Below, in pieces: positions 15,977 through 24,470 of a DNA stretch of 64,000 nucleotides (the stretch's first letter is position 1; every line of letters begins with the position of its first letter). The notes under the pieces are model-generated. The model made no database searches, had not been told where the DNA came from, and was given only the letters and a program-made list of their open reading frames with translations. Both the position numbers and the translations under genes were made by a program. The DNA comes from CAXNKH01 sp049296795. Lineage in GTDB: Bacteria; Pseudomonadota; Gammaproteobacteria; Burkholderiales; Burkholderiaceae_C. Where the stretch lies: positions 1 to 64,000 of the forward strand of contig JBAQTC010000007.1 of assembly GCA_049296795.1 (NCBI GenBank), written 5' to 3'.

Positions 15977-16834
15977 ATGACTTTGTTGTTCGACTCTTTC
16001 TGGCGCGCCGCGGTTTACTGCCTGCGGCCCCGAGTGATCGCCTTGTCGTTCCTGCCGTTGCTGTTGCTGGTGGCGCTGGCGCTGGGGCTGGGTTACTTCT
16101 ATTGGGATGCGGCGCTCGACGGCGTGCGCCATCTGGTGGAGGCGTCCTCCGTTCTCAGCGCTATCGGGTCTTGGTTGCAAAGCGTGGGCGCGGGAAAGCT
16201 CAAAAGCGTGGTGGCGCCGTTGATTGTGATTTTTACCGTGACCCCGGTCTTGATCCTGGTCTCTTTGTTGACGGTGTCGGTCTTGATGACGCCTACGCTG
16301 ACGGCCCTGGTGGCTGAGCGGCGGTTCCCGGCCCTCGAAAAAAAACAAGGCAGTAACTTTTTGCAGGCCTCGCTCTGGTCGCTGGGTTCCAGCGCCATGG
16401 CCACAGCCGCTTTGTTGCTGTCAATACCTTTGTGGTTGATGCCGCCGCTGATTTTGATTCTGCCGCCCTTGATTTGGGGCTGGTTGAGTTACCGGGTGCT
16501 GGCTTACGACGTGCTGGCCGACTACGCCAGCAAGGAAGAGCAGCGCCTGGTGTTCAAGCGTCATTACGGTTGGCTGTTGCTGATAGGTGTCTTAACCGGC
16601 TATTTGGGCGCTGCACCCAGTCTGTTGTGGGCCTCGGGTGCGCTGTTTGCTGCAGCCTTTGTCTTGCTGGTTCCGCTGGCGATCTGGATTTACACCCTGG
16701 TGTTTGCGTTTTCCTCACTCTGGTTTGCCCATTACTGTTTGGCCGCACTTGAGCGTTTGCGTGCCCAGACGATTAGCCCGCCCCTCAACCCCTTGGATAA
16801 AGAAACCCCCAGCCATGACCGAAACGCTGAATGA
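15977..16834 (+). CDS. EI24 domain-containing membrane protein
   Basis: A 285-residue inner-membrane protein beginning MTLLFDSFWRAAVYCLRPRV, with about six long hydrophobic segments and the EI24-type stretch LPPLIWGWLSYRVLAYDVLADYASKEE. The family includes CysZ-like sulfate permeases, but Burkholderiales copies like this one are generally left as EI24 proteins of unknown function. It overlaps the CinA-like gene by 20 bases, a conserved-looking pairing that suggests cotranscription. Confidence 0.85.
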   Translation: MTLLFDSFWRAAVYCLRPRVIALSFLPLLLLVALALGLGYFYWDAALDGVRHLVEASSVLSAIGSWLQSVGAGKLKSVVAPLIVIFTVTPVLILVSLLTVSVLMTPTLTALVAERRFPALEKKQGSNFLQASLWSLGSSAMATAALLLSIPLWLMPPLILILPPLIWGWLSYRVLAYDVLADYASKEEQRLVFKRHYGWLLLIGVLTGYLGAAPSLLWASGALFAAAFVLLVPLAIWIYTLVFAFSSLWFAHYCLAALERLRAQTISPPLNPLDKETPSHDRNAE

Positions 16835-17666
16835 AACCCAGACTGTCACGCCGGGCCGTATCGGCCTCATCATCATTGGCGATGAAATTCTCTCGGGCAA
16901 GCGTGCCGACAAGCACATGCCTAAATTGATCGAATTGCTGCATGAGCGGGGACTGCAACTCGGTTATGCCGATTACGTTGGTGATTCGCCCGAGCGCATC
17001 ACGGCCACGCTGCATCGCGCTTTTTCCAGCAACGACCTGGTGTTTTCTTGCGGCGGCATTGGCGCAACGCCGGATGACCATACCCGTCAATGCGCGGCCA
17101 AAGCCTTGGGCGTGGAGATGGAATTGAATGTGCAAGCCGAAGCTTTGATTCGCCAGCGCATGCAAGACACCGCCAAGGAACAAGGTCTGGTTTATGAGCA
17201 CGACCACCCGAACAATGTTCATCGACTCAATATGGGCGTGTTCCCGATCGGCGCGCAGATCATCCCCAACCCCTACAACAAAATCCCTGGCTTTCGCTGT
17301 GTCGGCTCGGCAGGCGGGGCGGTGCATTTTGTACCCGGTTTTCCCGTCATGGCCTGGCCCATGATGGCCTGGGTGCTGGATCACCATTACCCACACTGGT
17401 TCAGAACCCAGGCCTGGGTTGAAAAATCAGTCATTGTGTTTGGCGCCATGGAAGCGGCTTTGACGCCCTTGATGCAGACCATCGAGAGCGCACACCAGGA
17501 CGTCAAAGTGTTCAGCTTGCCCAGCGTGGATCACCCTGAATACGGGCGCCACATTGAGCTCGGTGTCAAAGGGGGTCCGGCAACGGTTGCTCTCGCGTAT
17601 GCGCTCATGCTGCAAGGACTCCATGAGGTTGGGGCGAAATTAGGCCCCGAATTGGTACGTAACTAG
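16815..17666 (+). CDS. CinA-like molybdopterin-binding domain protein
   Basis: The 283-residue protein starts MTETLNETQTVTPGRIGLIIIGDEILSGKRADKHMP, the MoaB/MogA-type fold seen at the N terminus of CinA, with VFSCGGIGATPDDHTRQCAAKAL typical of the domain. It lacks the C-terminal nicotinamide-nucleotide amidase domain of full CinA, so activity on NMN is not expected. Its role is uncertain. The start lies inside the end of the EI24 gene after a weak site; an earlier frame start is not homologous. Confidence 0.82.
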   Translation: MTETLNETQTVTPGRIGLIIIGDEILSGKRADKHMPKLIELLHERGLQLGYADYVGDSPERITATLHRAFSSNDLVFSCGGIGATPDDHTRQCAAKALGVEMELNVQAEALIRQRMQDTAKEQGLVYEHDHPNNVHRLNMGVFPIGAQIIPNPYNKIPGFRCVGSAGGAVHFVPGFPVMAWPMMAWVLDHHYPHWFRTQAWVEKSVIVFGAMEAALTPLMQTIESAHQDVKVFSLPSVDHPEYGRHIELGVKGGPATVALAYALMLQGLHEVGAKLGPELVRN

Positions 17667-17696
17667 CCTGCACAACCTAGGTGCATTTTTATTGGT

Positions 17697-17711
17697 GCAC
17701 CAAATTAGTGC
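17697..17711. promoter_or_regulatory. Probable NtrC-binding site upstream of glnA
   Basis: The 15-base sequence GCACCAAATTAGTGC differs at one position from the NtrC consensus GCACCA-N3-TGGTGC. It stands 177 bases before the glnA start, and ntrB and ntrC are encoded directly downstream. A possible TGGCAC half of a sigma-54 promoter follows at 17728-17733, but its expected -12 element is poor. Confidence 0.6.
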
Positions 17712-17887
17712 TGCTTCGCGGCGGAACTGGCACAGAATCGACGTGGAATCGTTTATTTTCTGAAAACCAGCCCAATCTCAGGGCAAAATACGCGGTTTGG
17801 TAGGACAGCGCGCGGGATTGCTTTGGCATAAAACCTGCGTTCAGTGAACTAAAGTTTTTTTAATAACCATCTAACCAGGAGAATTTG

Positions 17888-19303
17888 ATGGCAAAGACCG
17901 TCGCAGACGTCATGAAAATGGTGAAGGACAACGAAGTCAAATTTGTTGACTTCCGCTTCACCGACACCCGTGGTAAAGAGCAACACGTGAGCGTGCCTGT
18001 GTCTCATTTCGATGAAGACAAATTCAGTTCAGGCCACGCGTTTGACGGTTCTTCCATCGCCGGCTGGAAAGGCATTGAAGCCTCCGACATGCTGTTGATG
18101 CCAGACGCTAACACCGCCAACATCGATCCTTTCTACGAAGAAACCACGCTGTTCCTGAGCTGCGACGTGCTCGAGCCCGGTGACGGCAAGGCCTACGACC
18201 GCGATCCGCGTTCTATCGCTAAGCGCGCTGAAGCCTACCTCAAGGCCTCCGGCCTGGGCGACACCGCTTTCTTCGGTCCTGAGCCAGAGTTCTTTATTTT
18301 CGACGACGTGCGTTGGGGTGCCGACATGAGCGGTTCCTTCGTCAAGCTCGACGAACAAGAAGCGCCTTGGAACAGCAGCAAAGTCATGGAAGGCGGCAAC
18401 AAAGGCCACCGTCCCACCGTCAAAGGCGGTTACTTCCCGGTTCCCCCAGTGGACAGCACGCAAGACATGCGCGCTGAAATGTCGCTGATTCTTGAATCCC
18501 TGGGTATCCCGGTTGAAGTGTTCCACCACGAAGTGGCTGGCGCAGGTCAGAACGAAATTGGTACGCGTTTTAGCACCTTGGTGCAACGTGCTGACTGGAC
18601 GATTTTGCTCAAGTACGTGGTGCAAAACGTGGCCCATGCTTACGGCAAGACCGCCACGTTCATGCCCAAGCCCATCGTTGGCGACAACGGCTCAGGCATG
18701 CATGTGCACCAATCGATCTGGAAAGATGGCAAGAACCTGTTCGCCGGTGACGGTTATGCCGGTCTGTCGGACTTCGCGCTGTACTACATCGGCGGCATCA
18801 TCAAGCACGCCCGTGCCCTCAACGCCATCACCAACCCCGGCACCAACAGCTACAAGCGCTTGGTTCCTGGTTTTGAGGCGCCGGTGAAACTGGCTTATTC
18901 GGCGCGTAACCGCTCGGCTTCGATCCGTATTCCTTATGTGGCCAACCCCAAAGGTCGTCGCATTGAAGCACGTTTCCCCGATCCACTGTGCAACCCCTAT
19001 CTCGGCTTCTCGGCGCTGATGATGGCCGGTCTGGATGGTGTGGAAAACAAGATTCACCCGGGCGAAGCCGCCACCAAGGATCTGTACCATCTGACGCCCG
19101 AAGAAGATGCAACCATCCCGACCGTTTGCCACAGCCTGGATCAGGCGCTGGACTACCTCGACAAAGGTCGCTCTTTCCTGACCAAGGGCGGGGTCTTCTC
19201 CGACAGCATGATCGACGCTTACATTGAACTCAAGATGCAGGAAGTCACGCGCATGCGCATGACCACGCACCCGATCGAGTTCGACATGTACTACTCGCTT
19301 TAA
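17888..19303 (+). CDS. glnA: Glutamine synthetase, type I
   Basis: The 471-residue enzyme joins ammonia to glutamate using ATP and forms a cytosolic dodecamer. It begins MAKTVADVMKMVKDNEVKFVDFRFTDTRGKEQHV and contains GPEPEFFIFDDVRW, GSGMHVHQSIWKDG, NPGTNSYKRLVPGFEAPV and ARNRSASIRIP. The KDLYHLTPEE segment carries the tyrosine that is adenylylated by GlnE, marking the GSI-beta form. AGGAGA lies just upstream of the ATG. Likely regulated by NtrC (site upstream) and post-translationally. It is separated from ntrBC by a terminator and one small gene. Confidence 0.98.
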   Translation: MAKTVADVMKMVKDNEVKFVDFRFTDTRGKEQHVSVPVSHFDEDKFSSGHAFDGSSIAGWKGIEASDMLLMPDANTANIDPFYEETTLFLSCDVLEPGDGKAYDRDPRSIAKRAEAYLKASGLGDTAFFGPEPEFFIFDDVRWGADMSGSFVKLDEQEAPWNSSKVMEGGNKGHRPTVKGGYFPVPPVDSTQDMRAEMSLILESLGIPVEVFHHEVAGAGQNEIGTRFSTLVQRADWTILLKYVVQNVAHAYGKTATFMPKPIVGDNGSGMHVHQSIWKDGKNLFAGDGYAGLSDFALYYIGGIIKHARALNAITNPGTNSYKRLVPGFEAPVKLAYSARNRSASIRIPYVANPKGRRIEARFPDPLCNPYLGFSALMMAGLDGVENKIHPGEAATKDLYHLTPEEDATIPTVCHSLDQALDYLDKGRSFLTKGGVFSDSMIDAYIELKMQEVTRMRMTTHPIEFDMYYSL

Positions 19304-19367
19304 GCGCTGGCGGTGAACAGAACCGGCTCGCAAGCTCGGGCTGGGGACTGTGCCGCTAAATGGGTCA

Positions 19368-19396
19368 AAGGACGGCGTAAGCCGTCCTTTTTTTTT
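19368..19396 (+). terminator. Intrinsic terminator downstream of glnA
   Basis: A perfect nine-pair stem, AAGGACGGC and GCCGTCCTT with a GTAA loop, is followed by a run of eight or so T bases. It lies 65 bases after the glnA stop and before the next gene. Confidence 0.93.
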
Positions 19397-19426
19397 GTCT
19401 ATGATGGCGTAGAAGGCCTCACATTT

Positions 19427-19912
19427 ATGAATAAATTCGCTTGGATTCCCCTGGTCGCAGCTTTGCTGGCAGCAACGAGCTATGCGCAGGAGCGGATTTA
19501 CCGTTGTGGCAACCAATACACCAACACCTTGCCCGAAGCTGGAGCCCAGGGTTGCAAGCTGGTCGAAGGTGCCAATGTCAGCGTGATCAAAGGAACCCGA
19601 GCGACCCCGGTGGTTCCGCTGGCCAGTGGTGGGGCTGCCGCTTCGGGTCTGAAGCCCGATGCTGCTGCACAAAAAGCCCGCGACTCCGACGCCCGTTTGA
19701 TTCTGGAGTCTGAGCTGAGCCGGGCTCAGTCGCGTCAGCTTGAACTGCTCAAGGATTACAACAATGGTGAGCCCGAGAAAATGGGATCGGAGGGGCGCAA
19801 TCACCAAAAGTACTTAGACCGAGTGGCCGGCATGTTGGCCAACCTGGAGCGCAACCAGAACGATATAGCTGCCATTCAGCGTGAACTGACACGCCTTTCG
19901 GCGAGCAAATAA
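19427..19912 (+). CDS. Exported hypothetical protein with a C-terminal helix
   Basis: A 161-residue protein with a signal peptide (MNKFAWIPLVAALLAATSYAQ) and a mature start ERIYRCGNQYTNTLPEAGAQGCKLVEGANVSV containing two cysteines, similar in style to DUF4124-like envelope proteins that occur next to ntrB in Burkholderiales. The last 80 residues are charged and predicted helical (LESELSRAQSRQLELLKDYN, NLERNQNDIAAIQREL). Function not known. It ends two bases before the GTG of ntrB and is probably cotranscribed with it, linking it to nitrogen control only by position. Confidence 0.75.
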   Translation: MNKFAWIPLVAALLAATSYAQERIYRCGNQYTNTLPEAGAQGCKLVEGANVSVIKGTRATPVVPLASGGAAASGLKPDAAAQKARDSDARLILESELSRAQSRQLELLKDYNNGEPEKMGSEGRNHQKYLDRVAGMLANLERNQNDIAAIQRELTRLSASK

Positions 19913-19913
19913 C

Positions 19914-20984
19914 GTGACCCGGTCGGCCCCAGCAACACTTCGTTTTCAGTCCTTCGACCTGTTGGCTACCTTGATCGCGGTGGTCAACAGCCGAGGCTTG
20001 GTGCTGGCGGCTAACGCGGCGCTGGAGGACGCACTGGGAATCTCACGCCGCGCCATTGTCGGCTCGGATTTCCCCGATCTCCTGAGCGATCCTCAAGTGC
20101 TCAGAAATGGTTTGCAGGGCGTTGGCGTCAATCAGTTTTCGGCGCTGCGCTATGACGCCTGGATCAAACCCTTGAACCGTGAACAGATCCCGGTTCATGT
20201 GATCGTGACCCATTCTGAGAAGCCTGATGAGTTCATTGTCGAGTTGCTGCCTTTGGAGCAGCAAACCAAGCTTGAACGCGAAGAGCGCTTGGTTGACCAA
20301 GCCCAGGCCAACAAAGAACTGATTCGCAACCTGGCGCACGAAATCAAAAACCCTTTGGGTGGGATTCGGGGTGCAGCCCAGCTGTTGCAAATGGAAGTGG
20401 AGTCCAAAGAACTCACCGAATACACCCAGGTCATTATTCACGAAGCTGACCGCTTGCAGAGCTTGGTTGACAGGCTGCTGGCACCACATCGCCGCCCGCA
20501 CTTGGTGGGCGACGTCAATATCCACGAGGTATGCGAACGGGTGCGCTCCTTGATTTTGGCTGAGTTTCCCAAGGGTTTACAGGTGATTCGTGAGTACGAC
20601 GTGTCGATTCCCGAATTCAGGGGCGACCGCGAACAACTGATTCAAGCCCTCATCAACATTGCCCACAATGCCTGTCAAGCTCTGAGCGAGCGGATCGCTG
20701 ACGACCAGGCCCAGCTGATCTTGCGCACGAGGGTGGCGCGCCGAGTGACTTTTGGGAAAAAGCGCTACAGGTTGGCATTGGAATTGCATGTGATTGACAA
20801 CGGGCCTGGGATTCCAGACTCGATCAAGGACCGTATTTTTTACCCGCTGGTGTCGGGTCGAGAGGGTGGTTCTGGGCTGGGACTGACTTTGGCGCAAACC
20901 TTTGTTCAGCAGCATCAGGGCCTGATCGAGTGTGAGAGTGTTGCGGGACTGACGGATTTCAAGATATTGATACCGCTACCATGA
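19914..20984 (+). CDS. ntrB: Nitrogen regulation sensor histidine kinase NtrB
   Basis: The 356-residue cytosolic kinase has an N-terminal PAS domain (about residues 10-115), a dimerisation domain with the phospho-acceptor motif NLAHEIKNPLGGIRGAAQLL, and an ATPase domain with NIAHNACQAL, IDNGPGIP and SGREGGSGLGLTLAQ. It senses nitrogen status through PII and phosphorylates NtrC. There is no membrane segment, as expected. GTG start directly after the preceding stop codon. Followed by ntrC after a hairpin. Confidence 0.95.
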   Translation: MTRSAPATLRFQSFDLLATLIAVVNSRGLVLAANAALEDALGISRRAIVGSDFPDLLSDPQVLRNGLQGVGVNQFSALRYDAWIKPLNREQIPVHVIVTHSEKPDEFIVELLPLEQQTKLEREERLVDQAQANKELIRNLAHEIKNPLGGIRGAAQLLQMEVESKELTEYTQVIIHEADRLQSLVDRLLAPHRRPHLVGDVNIHEVCERVRSLILAEFPKGLQVIREYDVSIPEFRGDREQLIQALINIAHNACQALSERIADDQAQLILRTRVARRVTFGKKRYRLALELHVIDNGPGIPDSIKDRIFYPLVSGREGGSGLGLTLAQTFVQQHQGLIECESVAGLTDFKILIPLP

Positions 20985-20988
20985 AACC

Positions 20989-21028
20989 TTGCGGGACAGA
21001 GCTAAGCATTGCGTCGCTCTGTCCGCAA
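20989..21028. promoter_or_regulatory. Strong hairpin between ntrB and ntrC
   Basis: The arms TTGCGGGACAGAGC and GCTCTGTCCGCAA pair over 13 bases with one bulged G and a loop of about 13 bases. It occupies the gap between ntrB and ntrC. No T run follows, so it may stabilise or process the message, or pause transcription, rather than terminate it. Confidence 0.65.
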
Positions 21029-21072
21029 CGGATGAAAATTCATGGCAGCCCAACTTAGGGTGAAGTGAACAA

Positions 21073-22614
21073 ATGAAGCCAATTTGGATCGTAGATGATG
21101 ACCAATCGATTCGCTTCGTTTTGGAAAAAGCCTTGTTGCGTGAAAACCTGCCAACCCGAAGCTTCACCAATCCGCGCGATGTCCTGCTGGCACTGGAGGC
21201 CGAGGGTGATGAAGGGCCCCAGGTTCTGGTGAGCGATATCCGCATGCCCGGTGGCACGGGGCTGGATTTGCTGGAAAAAGTCAAAGCCAAGCTCCCAGGT
21301 TTGCCTGTGATCATCATGACCGCTTATTCAGACCTGGACAGTGCAGTTGCTTCGTTCCAGGGCGGGGCGTTTGAGTACCTGCCCAAGCCCTTTGATTTGC
21401 CCAAAGCGGTTGAATTGATTCGTCGCGCCGTTGAGGAAAGCCAGCGTGAAGAAGTGGCCGAAGTGCAGATGGAATCGTCGCCTGAAATGTTGGGTCAAGC
21501 ACCTGCCATGCAGGATGTGTTCCGTGCCATCGGTCGATTAAGTCCGAGCCATGCCACGGTGATGATCACCGGCGAGTCGGGTTCGGGTAAAGAACTGGTG
21601 GCGCGAGCGCTGCACAAACACTCGTCACGCGCCAGCGGGCCGTTCGTGGCGATCAACACGGCTGCTATTCCCAAGGATTTGCTTGAATCCGAGTTATTTG
21701 GCCATGAGCGCGGAGCTTTCACCGGAGCTCAGACCATGCGCCGAGGCCGTTTCGAGCAGGCCGAAGGCGGGACTTTGTTTCTCGATGAAATAGGCGACAT
21801 GCCTTTTGATTTGCAGACCCGTTTGTTGCGTGTTCTCAGTGATGGGCATTTCTACCGAGTCGGTGGTCACAGCGCGGTCAAGACCCATGTACGGGTGATC
21901 GCAGCCACCCATCAAGATTTGGAGCAACGGGTCAAAGACGGGGCGTTTCGAGAAGACTTGTTCCACCGTCTCAATGTCATTCGCCTGCGTTTGCCTTCGC
22001 TGCGTGAGCGCAAAGAAGACATCCCGATGCTGACGCGTCATTTCCTGCACCAAAGCGCTCAGCAACTCGGGGTTGAGTCCAAGCGGATCTCAGAGTCAGC
22101 CCTGACTTGGTTGTGCCACTTCAGTTTCCCTGGCAATGTGCGTCAGCTGGAGAACATGTGTCACTGGCTGACCGTGATGGCGATGGGTCAAGTGATCGAG
22201 CCGAAAGACTTGCCGCCCGAAGTCGGTGTCCCATTGGAGTCCCTGCCAACACCAGCACCGGCCGTGGCCGCTGCCCTTGGCGTTGCTGCCCCGAGCGCAG
22301 CGACTCAGGCCAGCCAGCTTGATCCCGCAATGGCCGACGCAGCGCCCGCCGTAGCGTCAGCCGTAGTGCTTTCGGAATTGCCTGAGCCCGACAGCCTGGA
22401 TTGGGAGCAGGGCTTGTTGGCCGAAGCTGCCCGTTTGCTGGCGACCGAGCGCACCGATGTGTGGGACGAGTTGAGCCGGCGCTTTGAACGCAAGCTAATC
22501 CTGGCGGCACTGGAGGCCACCCGTGGTCGGCGCATCGAGGCCGCCCTCAAGCTGGGCATTGGCCGCAACACCATCAGCCGCAAGATTCAGGAACTCGGGA
22601 TCGACGGACACTAG
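21073..22614 (+). CDS. ntrC: Nitrogen regulation response regulator NtrC
   Basis: The 513-residue sigma-54 activator has a receiver domain with VDDD and phospho-acceptor VLVSDIRMPGG, an AAA+ domain with Walker A GESGSGKE, the sigma-54 contact loop GAFTGAQ, Walker B GGTLFLDEIGD and RLNVIRLRLPSLRERKEDI, and a C-terminal Fis-type helix-turn-helix (AALKLGIGRNTISRKIQELG). An Ala/Pro-rich linker of about 60 residues before the DNA-binding domain is longer than in enterobacteria. It activates glnA and other nitrogen genes when phosphorylated by NtrB. Confidence 0.96.
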   Translation: MKPIWIVDDDQSIRFVLEKALLRENLPTRSFTNPRDVLLALEAEGDEGPQVLVSDIRMPGGTGLDLLEKVKAKLPGLPVIIMTAYSDLDSAVASFQGGAFEYLPKPFDLPKAVELIRRAVEESQREEVAEVQMESSPEMLGQAPAMQDVFRAIGRLSPSHATVMITGESGSGKELVARALHKHSSRASGPFVAINTAAIPKDLLESELFGHERGAFTGAQTMRRGRFEQAEGGTLFLDEIGDMPFDLQTRLLRVLSDGHFYRVGGHSAVKTHVRVIAATHQDLEQRVKDGAFREDLFHRLNVIRLRLPSLRERKEDIPMLTRHFLHQSAQQLGVESKRISESALTWLCHFSFPGNVRQLENMCHWLTVMAMGQVIEPKDLPPEVGVPLESLPTPAPAVAAALGVAAPSAATQASQLDPAMADAAPAVASAVVLSELPEPDSLDWEQGLLAEAARLLATERTDVWDELSRRFERKLILAALEATRGRRIEAALKLGIGRNTISRKIQELGIDGH

Positions 22615-22820
22615 CGTGCCGGGGTTGCCAGTGGTGGCGTTCCGTTCTTGAACATTTGCTGGATCTGGGCACGCAACTCGGGCGTGTCTTGGTGCTGGTG
22701 CACGGCGACTGCATGTTGTACTGCAGCGTCGAGCAACTCTTCCTTGGAATCGGCGCAAAGCGCCACCGTGCAATTTTTTTCACTCGGAAACTCACGGCAA
22801 TCGATGTATTGGCGGGCCAT
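22611..22820 (-). CDS. DUF1059 small protein
   Basis: A 69-residue protein, MARQYIDCREFPSEKNCT, with two cysteines and later AAVQHAVAVHQHQDTPELRAQI, the pattern of the DUF1059 family. Function unknown; the conserved Cys and His suggest possible metal binding, which is inference. AAGGAG lies six bases before the ATG. Its end overlaps the end of ntrC by four bases in convergent orientation. Confidence 0.85.
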   Translation of the reverse strand: MARQYIDCREFPSEKNCTVALCADSKEELLDAAVQHAVAVHQHQDTPELRAQIQQMFKNGTPPLATPAR

Positions 22821-22875
22821 TTCATTCTCCTTGTCAAAGTGATCCCTTGACTATAGGAACCCGCGGCCCTGTTCG

Positions 22876-23646
22876 CTAGGAAATTTTTAGTTCCAGCAGC
22901 ACCGGCGCGTGGTCGCTGGGGCGTTCGTTTTTTCGTGGGGTTTTGTCGATATGGCAGGCCAGGGCTAGCGGTTTGAGCGCGTTGCTGATCAAGATATGGT
23001 CGATCCGCAAGCCCCGGTTGCGTCTGAAACCGAAATCACGGTAATCCCACCAGGAGTAACTTTTATCAGTTTGGGGAAACAAGCGAAATGAATCATGCAG
23101 GCCCAGCGCCACTAAAGCGCGCAACTGGTAGCGCTCTTCTTCGGTGCAGTGGATCTGGTCTTTCATTCCCACCGGGTCCCACACATCGGCGTCATCAAAC
23201 GTGATGTTGTAGTCGCCCATGAGGACCAGCCTGGGGTAGAGCGCGAGTTCCTCCCGAACCCAGTTGCGCAAGCCACGTAACCAACTCATTTTGTAGTCGA
23301 ATTTGTCACTGCCCGGCGCTTGTCCATTGGGGAAATAAGCGCCAATCACGCGCAGCCCATCGACTTCGGCGCTGATCACCCGCGCCATGTCGTCGCTAAA
23401 GCCCGGGATATTGCGCTGCACGGCGCTGACCGGTTGACGCGTTAAGAGCGCCACGCCGTTATAGGTTTTTTGACCAAAGCATTGGGCTTGGTAACCGGCC
23501 TGCTGAAACGCTTCGTGCGGAAACTTGTCGTCGGTCAGTTTAAGTTCCTGCAAGGCCAGCACATCGACCGGGTTGTGGCTGAGCCACTCCAACACTTGCG
23601 GCAGCCGCACGGTCAGCGAATTGACGTTCCAAGTCGCAAGCTTCAT
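22876..23646 (-). CDS. xth: Exodeoxyribonuclease III
   Basis: The 256-residue protein begins MKLATWNVNSLTVRLPQVLEWL and shows ALQELKLTDDKFP (catalytic Glu), VIGAYFPNGQ, LMGDYNITFDDADVWDP, SYSWWDYRDFGFRRNRGLRIDHIL and a C-terminal ERPSDHAPVLLEL, all active-site motifs of the ExoIII/AP endonuclease fold. It cuts abasic sites and removes 3'-blocking groups in base excision repair. Start chosen by CAGGAG nearby and the invariant N terminus. Divergent from lapG. Confidence 0.95.
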   Translation of the reverse strand: MKLATWNVNSLTVRLPQVLEWLSHNPVDVLALQELKLTDDKFPHEAFQQAGYQAQCFGQKTYNGVALLTRQPVSAVQRNIPGFSDDMARVISAEVDGLRVIGAYFPNGQAPGSDKFDYKMSWLRGLRNWVREELALYPRLVLMGDYNITFDDADVWDPVGMKDQIHCTEEERYQLRALVALGLHDSFRLFPQTDKSYSWWDYRDFGFRRNRGLRIDHILISNALKPLALACHIDKTPRKNERPSDHAPVLLELKIS

Positions 23647-23769
23647 TCTTTCAACTCCTGTTTGGTTGGGTCGATTATGGGCGGTTCTGGGGTGCTGCCG
23701 TCCTCGCTTCTCCTTGTAAGCGCGGGGCGATTGAACTAGCCTGAATCGGTATGCCCGCAGACCCAGCTT

Positions 23770-24447
23770 ATGACCGATAGCAAGCACCCATGCCCTGAGC
23801 TAGCCCATGCTTGGCTACTGGGCTTGTTATTGCTGTCCAGTGCAGGGTTGGCGTGGGGCACAGACTTGTCCAAAACGCTGAGCTTGGCTCAGCAGCGTTA
23901 TGGCAGCAGCGCGGCGCATACCGTGCAGGCGTGGCGCCGTTTGATTGACGATTCGAGATCCCTGTCTGAATTGGACAAACTGGAGCGGGCCAACGCTTTT
24001 TTCAATCGGCATATTGTTTTTGCCAGCGATGCCCTGGTTTGGCAACGGGAAGATTATTGGGCCACGCCGCTGGAGTTGATGGGGCGGGGTCGGGGCGATT
24101 GCGAAGACTACGCGATTGCCAAGTACATGACGCTGCAACTCATGGGGGTGGGCCACGAGCGACTGCGCATCATTTACGTCGAAGCCCAGACCGATCCCCG
24201 CACCAGCCAGGCGCATATGGTGCTGGGGTATTACCAGCAGCCCAACCAAGAGCCCTTGATTCTGGACAACTTGTGGCCGGCCATTCACCGATCTTCAATT
24301 CGCAGTGATCTGACGCCGATTTTCAGTTTCAACCACGTCGGATTCTGGCTGGGTGCGCAACACGTCTCTTTGGGTGATCCGACTATCCGCTTGTCACGCT
24401 GGCGCGATCTCTTGCAGCGCATGCGAGAAGACGGCCTGCTCCCCTGA
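23770..24447 (+). CDS. lapG: Periplasmic cysteine protease LapG (BTLCP family)
   Basis: A 225-residue protein with a signal peptide (ending around GLAWGTD) and the transglutaminase-like triad: Cys111 in GRGDCEDYA, His149 in QAHMVLGYY and Asp166 in LILDNLWP. LapG cleaves the N-terminal region of LapA-type surface adhesins and so releases biofilms; it is held inactive by LapD when c-di-GMP is high. It lies 24 bases before lapD, the usual pairing. The adhesin gene is not in this window. Confidence 0.93.
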   Translation: MTDSKHPCPELAHAWLLGLLLLSSAGLAWGTDLSKTLSLAQQRYGSSAAHTVQAWRRLIDDSRSLSELDKLERANAFFNRHIVFASDALVWQREDYWATPLELMGRGRGDCEDYAIAKYMTLQLMGVGHERLRIIYVEAQTDPRTSQAHMVLGYYQQPNQEPLILDNLWPAIHRSSIRSDLTPIFSFNHVGFWLGAQHVSLGDPTIRLSRWRDLLQRMREDGLLP

Positions 24448-24470
24448 ATTATCGAAGTAAGGAGTCCACG

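Noticed and set aside
17728..17742. Full sigma-54 promoter for glnA
   Set aside because: TGGCAC is present but the -12 TTGC element is not, so only a weak half-match can be claimed.
18692..19807. Long open frame (371 codons) antisense to glnA
   Set aside because: It is a codon-bias shadow of glnA and of the small exported gene; no protein family features or ribosome-binding site were seen.
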